From positions 1 through 64,000 of the forward strand of contig JBKBHI010000002.1 in the NCBI GenBank assembly GCA_046297835.1: DNA of 64,000 bases, written 5' to 3'. The position numbers and the translations under genes are program-made. Positions 8,398-14,949 of the stretch are shown piece by piece. The stretch comes from CAMAVH01 sp046297835 (lineage in GTDB: Bacteria; Pseudomonadota; Alphaproteobacteria; SMXQ01). The notes below the pieces were generated by a model. That model was not told the origin of the DNA, made no database searches, and saw only the letters and a program-made list of their open reading frames with translations. Numbering within the stretch: the first letter of the stretch is position 1; every line of letters begins with the position of its first letter.

Positions 8398-9134
8398 TAG
8401 GTCAGGATGTCGAAGACGTCGCCGAGGCGCTTGTTCTCGGCCGGTTTGACCGCCGGCTCGAACCAGCGCAGATAGACGGCGATCAGCAGGCTGTAGCAGG
8501 CCGCCGCCACCAATTTTCCGACCAGGCCGCCGAAGCCCGCCGAGAACGGCACGCCGAGCAGCAGGTTGAGCGCGGCGAAGAAGCCGATCTGGTCGAAGAT
8601 CAGCACCGCCGAGGCCGACAGCCACAGGCGCACCACCGGCATCCGCTTGAACGGGCCGCCGAGCCATTCGTAGACCAGGATGATCATCAGGCAGTCGATG
8701 AACAGCAAGAGGCTGCCCCACACCATCAAGCCGCCGACGTCGTTGAGCAGCGCCAGATCGAGCTGCTGGCCCTCGACCGGGGCGAGCGCCTGGTGGTGGC
8801 GCAGGATCAGCAGCAGGGCGACAGCGAGGAAATTGCCGAGCAGCAGGCCGTAGATCGGCTGGCGCACGGTCGGCGCGTCCTCGCGGATATAGACCAGCAG
8901 CAGCAATAGCAGCTTGCCGGAGAACAATACGACCGAGCCCGGCGACAAGCTCATGCCCGGGTAGAACTGCACATAGAGGCTCGTGGCGAGGTAATTTTCC
9001 AGGAAATGCAGGCTCCCGAGCGCGCAAAAGAACGCGCCGAGACCGACCAAGTGCCTGAAGCGGAACAACAAAAGCATCGCCGCGTAATAGACGCAGATCT
9101 CCGCCCCCAGCAGCCCCACCTCGCCCCACGCCAT
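8391..9134 (-). CDS. Membrane protein with about seven helices, possible sensor
   Basis: A 247-residue integral membrane protein with about seven hydrophobic stretches and no soluble domain of note. I do not recognise a named family. Arrangements of this kind occur as N-terminal sensor modules of GGDEF proteins or histidine kinases, but here the protein ends soon after the last helix (ending LGDVFDILTYR). It lies 35 bp after a 73-residue HisKA-like gene on the same strand, and a NarL-type response regulator is divergent from that pair. The context suggests a split signalling system in which this protein senses or anchors; that is inference. Confidence 0.8.
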   Translation of the reverse strand: MAWGEVGLLGAEICVYYAAMLLLFRFRHLVGLGAFFCALGSLHFLENYLATSLYVQFYPGMSLSPGSVVLFSGKLLLLLLVYIREDAPTVRQPIYGLLLGNFLAVALLLILRHHQALAPVEGQQLDLALLNDVGGLMVWGSLLLFIDCLMIILVYEWLGGPFKRMPVVRLWLSASAVLIFDQIGFFAALNLLLGVPFSAGFGGLVGKLVAAACYSLLIAVYLRWFEPAVKPAENKRLGDVFDILTYR

Positions 9135-9169
9135 GTCCGTCCCCCTTCGGCGAACCGCCGATCACGCGG

Positions 9170-9391
9170 TTAACCCTGTTCTTTTGCCTCGTCGGCCAAG
9201 CGCTTGGCAAGCGCCGTGCCCATCGCGGCGGCGGCGAGGATCTTGCGGGCATAGTCGCCCTGGCGCGCGCCGGGCGGCGCTTCTTCGAGAATGAATTGGG
9301 CGTAGCCGGCCACCGCGCCGAAAATATTGTTCAGCTCGTGCGCGGCCTCACCTCCGCTCAAGCGCCCGCCCGGTTCGATTCCGCCTGTCAT
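9170..9391 (-). CDS. Stand-alone HisKA (DHp)-like phosphotransfer protein
   Basis: A 73-residue protein that resembles only the dimerisation/phosphotransfer hairpin of a histidine kinase. Helix 1 carries the H-box AHELNNIFGAVAGYAQFILE with H18 as the candidate phospho-acceptor, and a second helix follows after a short PPGARQ turn. No ATP-binding domain is encoded here or in the next frames, so it cannot phosphorylate itself. A GGGGGCGG ribosome binding site precedes the ATG, which supports real translation. It could be a phosphorelay shuttle for the divergent response regulator at 9505, or a remnant of a degraded kinase. Confidence 0.65.
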   Translation of the reverse strand: MTGGIEPGGRLSGGEAAHELNNIFGAVAGYAQFILEEAPPGARQGDYARKILAAAAMGTALAKRLADEAKEQG

Positions 9392-9504
9392 ATCCGCCCC
9401 CTAGCGTGCCTGCGCGACGGCAAGGCACTAGCCGCACCGTCCAAAGATATAAACAGCAAGTCCGATTAACGAAGATTTTATATTCTTTCGCATAAGTTTG
9501 TCCC

Positions 9505-10200
9505 ATGACGAACGAAGCGGTTCAGAGCGCGCCCGAGCTGGAGAGCGAGGATCTGTCGGTGCTTATCGCCGACGATCATCCGCTCTATCGCGACGCGCTC
9601 GAACAGCTGATCAGGCGGACTCCCGGCCTGCGCCTGACGGGCGGCGTCACCAATTTGCCCGAAGCGCTGATGGCGCTCGTCAGCCTGCCCTGCGATCTCG
9701 TCCTGCTCGATCTGCACATGCCCGGCATGGACAGCCTCGACAACCTGCGCAAAGTCCACCGCCTTCAGCCCGACGCCAAGGTCGTGCTGATCTCCGGCCA
9801 GATGGATAGCGCGACCGTCACCGCCGGCCTTGAGGTCGGCGCGGTCGGTTTCCTCTCCAAATCGAGCACGCCGGCGACCATTGTCGCGGCGCTGCGCCTG
9901 GTGCTCACCGGGGCGATCTACGTGCCGTCCGATCTGATGAGCCTGCCGGCCAAGCCGCGCGCGCCCGCGTCGGCAGGCCCCGGCGCGAAAGATAAGAGCG
10001 CGCTCAACAGCCGCGAGATCGAAGTGCTCCATCGGCTCGCCGAAGGCGCGTCGCACAAGGAGATCGGCCGCGCGCTCGGTCTCGCCGAAGTGACGATCAA
10101 GCTGCACACGCAGCATATCGTGCGCAAACTCGGCGCCAAAAACCGCGCCGCCGCCATCGCCCTCGCGGTGCGCAACGGCTTGGTGCATCCGCCGTTGTGA
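9505..10200 (+). CDS. NarL/FixJ-family response regulator
   Basis: A 231-residue two-domain transcription factor. The receiver domain (about 17-135) has the acidic pair DD at 23-24, phospho-acceptor D69 in LLDLHMPGMD and the lysine in FLSKSS. The C-terminal LuxR-type helix-turn-helix reads LNSREIEVLHRLAEGASHKE and continues to IKLHTQHIVRKLGAKNR. It is expected to activate or repress promoters when phosphorylated. No complete kinase is adjacent; the divergent HisKA-only gene and membrane protein are the only obvious partners. The intergenic region 9392-9504 is AT-rich and probably holds both promoters. Confidence 0.93.
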   Translation: MTNEAVQSAPELESEDLSVLIADDHPLYRDALEQLIRRTPGLRLTGGVTNLPEALMALVSLPCDLVLLDLHMPGMDSLDNLRKVHRLQPDAKVVLISGQMDSATVTAGLEVGAVGFLSKSSTPATIVAALRLVLTGAIYVPSDLMSLPAKPRAPASAGPGAKDKSALNSREIEVLHRLAEGASHKEIGRALGLAEVTIKLHTQHIVRKLGAKNRAAAIALAVRNGLVHPPL

Positions 10201-10406
10201 CGCGCGGGGCGCCTTGGCCCTTCGTATAAGCGGCTAGGACTCGAATCATACCGGCGGACAATATACGTCCCGCGCTTTGGCTCTGCCGCCGCCAGTTGCT
10301 AGGACTGCGGACATCATGGAGAGCCGGTCTCCAGTCGCTTTCGTCGCGTATCCCGCTCCCGACCGCTCTCGCCCCCGCGCGCCTTTCGCGCGCAACCATC
10401 CGCGCG

Positions 10407-10450
10407 CGCGTCCTTCGAGAGAGTGACCGCGCGTCCTTCGGGAGAGTGAC
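10407..10450 (+). repeat. Tandem duplication covering the chemoreceptor ribosome binding site
   Basis: A 21-bp unit at 10407-10427 recurs at 10430-10450 (period 23 bp) with a single A/G difference. Both copies contain the GAGAG Shine-Dalgarno-like stretch, but only the second is next to the start codon at 10452. The duplication therefore places two potential ribosome loading sites in tandem. Confidence 0.75.
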
Positions 10451-10451
10451 G

Positions 10452-12134
10452 ATGTTCGACAATTTCAAGATCAGCTGGAAAATCCTCGCCTTGGTCGGCG
10501 TGCTATCGGTCCTGACCGCCTTCGTCGCCGGCATGGGCATCAATTCCATGCAAACTTACGAGACCCGCGTCGCGCGCCAGGAAGCGGCGCTCAACCGCGC
10601 GCTCTACGCCGAGCGCGTCAGCGGCCTGATCTACGCCGTAGTGATGGATTCGCGCGGCGTTTACATGTCGGAAAGCAGCGCCGCGGGCAAGAAGTTTGGC
10701 CAGGGCCTGATGCTGTCGCTGGCCAAGATGCGCCAGACGATGGACGCCTGGAGCCAGCTCGTGCCGCCCGAAGGCAGGGCCCGGTTCGACGAGGCCGACA
10801 AGGCGCTCGGTGAATTCATCGCCTTCCGCAGCAAGCTGGTCGAACTGAACGAGAATGTCAGCCCGGCGGCGGCGCGCGAATGGGGCGACAACGACGCCAA
10901 CCGCGCCAACCGTACAGCGCTCGGCAAGCATATCGACGGCATGGTCGAAATCTACAAGGATCAGGCCGACGCCGAAGCCGAGGCGCTCGACGCCTTCTTC
11001 ATGCAGCGCCTGCAACTGCTCATCGGCCTCGCCGGCGGCATCGTCCTGCTCGGCCTGCTCTGCGGCTATCTGATCTCGTCGCGCTTGATCTCGCGTCCGC
11101 TCGTTTCCGTCACCGGCGCGATGCGCGCCATCGCCGGCGGCGACCTCGCGACCGTCGTGCCCGGCGCCAAGCGCGGCGACGAGGTGGGCGAAATCGCCCG
11201 CGCCCTCGCCGTCTTTAAAGAGAACCTCGAGAAGAACCGCCTTCTGGAGGAGGAGAAAGCCGCCGAACAGGCCGCCCGCGAAGAGCGCCAAAAGCGCCTG
11301 GAAAGCAGCATCGTCGAGTTTAACCGCGATGTGGAGTCTGTGCTGACCACGGTCACTGCCGCGACCACGCAGCTCGGCAATTCCTCGCGCGAGATGTCGC
11401 GCATCGCGCAAGACACCAACCAGCGCATGTCCGTCGTCGCCAGCTCCAGCGAGCAGGCGTCGAACAACGTGCAGACCGTCGCTTCCGCGACCGAAGAGCT
11501 CAGCGCCTCGATCGGCGAGATCGGCCAGCAGGTCACGCGCTCCAACGCCGTCGTCGAGACCTGCACCGAGCAGATGCGGGTCGCCAGCGACACCGTGCAG
11601 AGCCTCGCCACCGCCGCCCAGAAGATCGGCGAAGTGGTCGGCCTGATCAACGACATCGCCTCGCAGACCAACCTGCTGGCGCTCAACGCCACCATCGAAT
11701 CGGCGCGCGCCGGCGAGGCCGGCAAGGGCTTCGCGGTCGTCGCCAATGAGGTCAAGACGCTGGCCACCCAGACCGCGCGGGCGACCGAGGACATCGTCGC
11801 CCAGGTCTCGGACATCCAGCAGGCCACCAACGCCTCGGTCCGCGCCATCGCCACGATCGACGAGACCATGGGCCAGCTGCGCGAGACGATGACGACCATC
11901 GCCGCCGCCGTGCAGGAACAGAGCGCCGCGACCCAGGACATCGCGCGCAGCGTTCAGGAGGCCGCCGTCGGCACCCAGAGCGTCAACGACAACACCGCGC
12001 AAGTGACCCAGGGCGTCAGCGAGACCGAAGGCGCGGCGCGTGACGTGCAGAACGCCACCGACGACGTCGCCCAGCAGGCCGACGTGCTCAGCCGCCAGGT
12101 CGAAGGGTTCTTCAGCCGCATCCGCGCGATTTGA
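10452..12134 (+). CDS. Methyl-accepting chemotaxis protein
   Basis: A 560-residue transmembrane chemoreceptor. It has TM1 at about 9-30, a periplasmic helical domain of about 150 residues (four-helix-bundle type), TM2 at about 186-208, a HAMP domain, and a long cytoplasmic signalling helix pair whose tip contains the conserved hairpin INDIASQTNLLALNATIESA. It relays ligand binding through CheW to CheA. I start at 10452 because GGGAGAGTGACG immediately precedes it; the longer frame to 10296 is Arg-rich and unlike the family. The second receptor and the che operon follow. There is no C-terminal CheR-tethering pentapeptide. Confidence 0.93.
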   Translation: MFDNFKISWKILALVGVLSVLTAFVAGMGINSMQTYETRVARQEAALNRALYAERVSGLIYAVVMDSRGVYMSESSAAGKKFGQGLMLSLAKMRQTMDAWSQLVPPEGRARFDEADKALGEFIAFRSKLVELNENVSPAAAREWGDNDANRANRTALGKHIDGMVEIYKDQADAEAEALDAFFMQRLQLLIGLAGGIVLLGLLCGYLISSRLISRPLVSVTGAMRAIAGGDLATVVPGAKRGDEVGEIARALAVFKENLEKNRLLEEEKAAEQAAREERQKRLESSIVEFNRDVESVLTTVTAATTQLGNSSREMSRIAQDTNQRMSVVASSSEQASNNVQTVASATEELSASIGEIGQQVTRSNAVVETCTEQMRVASDTVQSLATAAQKIGEVVGLINDIASQTNLLALNATIESARAGEAGKGFAVVANEVKTLATQTARATEDIVAQVSDIQQATNASVRAIATIDETMGQLRETMTTIAAAVQEQSAATQDIARSVQEAAVGTQSVNDNTAQVTQGVSETEGAARDVQNATDDVAQQADVLSRQVEGFFSRIRAI

Positions 12135-12204
12135 AGATCGTCCGCAAGCCGGAGGCGTATCGGCTGCGACTTGAATTTCCCCTGCGCCACCGCTGCCCCT
12201 GATC

Positions 12205-12243
12205 CACCACATGCGCTTCGACGTATTCGAAGCGCATGTGGTG
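12205..12243 (+). terminator. Perfect 17-bp hairpin after first chemoreceptor
   Basis: CACCACATGCGCTTCGA (12205-12221) pairs without mismatch to 12227-12243 around the loop CGTAT. It starts 70 bp after the receptor stop codon. The stem is very stable, but only three T follow, so it may stop transcription or protect the mRNA end. Confidence 0.65.
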
Positions 12244-12428
12244 CTTTGCATTGGGCCGCATTTCAACGCGCGTCGCTCAAATCCAAATGATGCCGTTGAA
12301 GCGCGAGGCCAGTCGGGCCGGATGAGTCGGGCGTTCCCTCAGAACGGATTTGCCAGCCATTGCTGCAACCGACTTGCCATACGCCCCGCATAAAAAAAGC
12401 TTAGCCCAGCTCCCGTCATTCATTTTTT

Positions 12429-12448
12429 ATTAGGTTTTTGAACCTAAT
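12429..12448 (+). promoter_or_regulatory. Inverted repeat in AT-rich leader of second chemoreceptor
   Basis: ATTAGGTT (12429-12436) and AACCTAAT (12441-12448) form a perfect 8-bp inverted repeat with a 4-nt centre. It lies 46-65 bp upstream of the ATG at 12494 in a strikingly AT-rich stretch (about 12415-12493) that should contain the promoter. An AAGGAG ribosome binding site follows at 12480-12485. The repeat could be an operator; no regulator is implied by neighbours. Confidence 0.5.
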
Positions 12449-12493
12449 TTATAATTCATCTAGTTCTAATTAGCTTTTTAAGGAGCTGTTTAA

Positions 12494-14179
12494 ATGACGA
12501 TGAATTCCTGGTCGATTCGCAAAAAGCTCATCGCGTCTTTCTCTCTGCTCAGCGTCGTCATGATCGCGCTCGGATTGTTCTCGATCGACCGCATCCATGC
12601 AGTGGACAAGATTTCCGGTGAGATCGCCGATCAATGGCTGCCGAGCGTCCGCGATATCGGCGCCATGGAGACCTATGCGACCAGCTATCGCGCCAGCGTC
12701 CTCCTGCACATTCTCAGCAACGACCAGGCGGCGATGGCGTCTGCCGAGCAGGAGCGCGGCAAAGCTGCGGCGGAGATCGCCCGCCTTCGCGCCCATTACG
12801 AGCAACTCCTGTCGCTGCCGCAGGCAAAGACGCTCTACGACGCTTTCACCAACGATTGGCGTCGCTACACGACCGAGATCGACAGCGTCATCGCCTTGTC
12901 GGCCAAGGGCGACAAGCAAGCCGCCTTGGCGCTTAACAACGGTAAGGCTCTGCCGATATATGCCGCCGCGTTCGAAGACCTGGAAAAGCTTATCGACTTC
13001 GACCAGCAAGGCGCGCACAAGGCGGCCGAGCGGGCCGACGCCGTGTTCCAGCTGGCCTTCGGCCTGATCGTCGGCAGCCTCTTGCTGTCGGTGATTTTCT
13101 TCGTCGGCCTCACGATCATGATCGTGCGCGGGATCAGCCATGGCATCGCCTCCGTGGTCACGCCCATGCAGGCCCTGTCCAAGGGCGAGCTCGCCGTCGA
13201 TATCCCGTCGCGCGGCGAGAAGACCGAGATCGGCACCATCGCCGATGCGGTACAGGTCTTCAAAGACGCGCTGATCGAGAAAAAACGCCTCGACGAGGCC
13301 GCCGCCCTGGAGAACCAGGCGAAGATCGACCGGGCTCAGAAACTCGAGGAATTGACGCGCCATTTCGAGAGCACCGTCGGAAGCCTCGTGCAAGCCTTGA
13401 CCGCAGCTTCGACCGAACTGGAAGCTACCGCGCAGTCCATGTCGGGCACGGCGACCCAGACCAATCAGCAAGCCCTCGTCGTCGCCAGTTCGGCCGAAGA
13501 AACCTCGACCAACGTTCAGACTGTCGCCTCCGCCACCGAAGAGCTCTCGTCGTCGATCCAGGAAATCGGCCGCCAAGTTGAGGGGTCGAGCCGCTTCGCC
13601 GCTCAGGCGGTCGAAGAAGCGAAACTGACTGACGAGACGGTTCAAGCGCTGGCCGAAAGCGCCCAGAAAATCGGCGAGGTGGTCAAGCTGATCTCCGATA
13701 TCGCCGCGCAGACCAATCTTCTGGCGCTCAACGCCACGATCGAAGCGGCGCGCGCCGGCGAAGCCGGCAAAGGCTTCGCCGTGGTCGCCTCGGAGGTCAA
13801 AAACCTGGCCAATCAGACCGCGAGAGCGACCGAGGATATCGGCGCCCAGGTGGCGCAGATCCAAGCGACCACTCGCGACGCCGTCGCCGCGATCCAGACC
13901 ATCACCAACACGATCGAGGAAATGAGCCGGACCACTGCGGCCATTGCCGCGGCGGTCGAGGAGCAGGGCGCCGCGACGCAGGAGATCTCCCATAACGTCC
14001 AGCAAGCTTCGCAGGGCACGCAGGAGGTCACGACCAATATCGTCCAGGTGCGCGACGCCGCCTCTACGACCGGTGCCTCGGCAAGCCAGGTGCTCAGCGC
14101 CGCCGGGGAGTTGGCCCGTCACTCGTCGGACCTGCGCCGAGAAGTTAGCGATTACATCGACGGCGTCAAAGCCGCGTGA
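12494..14179 (+). CDS. Methyl-accepting chemotaxis protein
   Basis: A 561-residue chemoreceptor with TM1 at about 8-30, a four-helix-bundle ligand domain, TM2 at about 187-212, HAMP (ISHGIASVVTPMQALSKGEL onward) and a signalling domain with the tip ISDIAAQTNLLALNATIEAA. It is similar in length and cytoplasmic sequence to the receptor just upstream (10452-12134), but the periplasmic parts differ, so the two probably sense different ligands. A strong AAGGAG site precedes the ATG. It has its own AT-rich promoter region and is followed by a folded element and then cheW. Confidence 0.94.
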   Translation: MTMNSWSIRKKLIASFSLLSVVMIALGLFSIDRIHAVDKISGEIADQWLPSVRDIGAMETYATSYRASVLLHILSNDQAAMASAEQERGKAAAEIARLRAHYEQLLSLPQAKTLYDAFTNDWRRYTTEIDSVIALSAKGDKQAALALNNGKALPIYAAAFEDLEKLIDFDQQGAHKAAERADAVFQLAFGLIVGSLLLSVIFFVGLTIMIVRGISHGIASVVTPMQALSKGELAVDIPSRGEKTEIGTIADAVQVFKDALIEKKRLDEAAALENQAKIDRAQKLEELTRHFESTVGSLVQALTAASTELEATAQSMSGTATQTNQQALVVASSAEETSTNVQTVASATEELSSSIQEIGRQVEGSSRFAAQAVEEAKLTDETVQALAESAQKIGEVVKLISDIAAQTNLLALNATIEAARAGEAGKGFAVVASEVKNLANQTARATEDIGAQVAQIQATTRDAVAAIQTITNTIEEMSRTTAAIAAAVEEQGAATQEISHNVQQASQGTQEVTTNIVQVRDAASTTGASASQVLSAAGELARHSSDLRREVSDYIDGVKAA

Positions 14180-14254
14180 TCGATCGCGCGCGGCCGTCTT
14201 CGCAACCGAAGGCCCCGCGCGATTGAGGATCGTCCGCAACCGTAACGTGCATCC

Positions 14255-14320
14255 GCTCGACTTTCGCGCGCGGTGCGACCCTATCCGAAAGGATGGGACC
14301 GTACCCTGCGAAAGTCGAGC
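14255..14320 (+). terminator. Long structured element between chemoreceptor and cheW
   Basis: GCTCGACTTTCGC (14255-14267) pairs perfectly with GCGAAAGTCGAGC (14308-14320). The 40-nt interior can fold further: ATCC/GGAT closes a GAAA tetraloop at 14287-14290, flanked by a CCC/GGG pairing with one bulge. It may be the terminator for the receptor gene or a structured RNA leader for cheW; there is no clear T-tract. Confidence 0.55.
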
Positions 14321-14433
14321 AATCACGGGCCTTAGATCAATTTGAAAATCCTGAATTTCCCGCGCGCGATTAACACAATCTCAATATCGCCCCCCCACTA
14401 TCGACATAAATGCATGACACCCGGAGAGCGAAC

Positions 14434-14925
14434 ATGATCACCGCCACCGCCGAAACGAGCGCCGCCGTCAAGCGCCCCGCGATCGAGGACGAGTCGACCG
14501 ACTACGTCACCTTCCGCATGGGCAGCCAGATGTTCGGCGTGCCGGTGCAGCGCGTGCAGGACATCCTGGTGCCCGACCGCATCGCCCCGGTGCCGCTCGC
14601 GCCGACCGAAGTGCGCGGCCTGATCAATCTGCGCGGCCGCATCGTCACGGTGATCGACGTCCGCATCCGCCTCGGCCTGAAGGACCAGCGCGACGCTTCG
14701 GCGCGCGCCATGGGCGTCACCGTCGAAAGCGGCCATGAGCTTTACACGCTGCTCGTCGATCATGTCGGCGATGTCATCACTCTCGCGAACGACAGCTTCG
14801 AATCGAACCCGGCGACCATCGACAGCTTGTGGAAGGACTTTTCCAAAGGCGTCCATCGCCTGTCCGACCAGCTGATGGTGGTGCTCGACATCGACCGCCT
14901 GCTCGACATCCGCGTCCGCAATTAA
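14434..14925 (+). CDS. cheW: Chemotaxis coupling protein CheW
   Basis: A 163-residue CheW, a scaffold that links receptors to CheA at the membrane array. The body reads YVTFRMGSQMFGVPVQRVQDIL and GLINLRGRIVTVIDVRIRLG, the two hallmark CheW strands, and ends ...VLDIDRLL. The start at 14434 has the good ribosome binding site CCGGAGAG; the upstream ATG at 14410 lacks one. It opens the main chemotaxis operon, with cheA 24 bp downstream. Confidence 0.95.
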   Translation: MITATAETSAAVKRPAIEDESTDYVTFRMGSQMFGVPVQRVQDILVPDRIAPVPLAPTEVRGLINLRGRIVTVIDVRIRLGLKDQRDASARAMGVTVESGHELYTLLVDHVGDVITLANDSFESNPATIDSLWKDFSKGVHRLSDQLMVVLDIDRLLDIRVRN

Positions 14926-14949
14926 GCGCAAGCCACGGGAACCAAGACC

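Noticed and set aside
8391..9391. A single split histidine kinase made of the membrane protein and the HisKA fragment
   Set aside because: The HisKA part precedes the membrane part in the direction of transcription, the reverse of sensor kinases, and a 35-bp gap with a stop and a new start separates them.
10503..12266. A 587-residue minus-strand frame over the first chemoreceptor
   Set aside because: Antisense shadow with repetitive Gly/Asp/Ala content; the receptor on the plus strand has complete domains.
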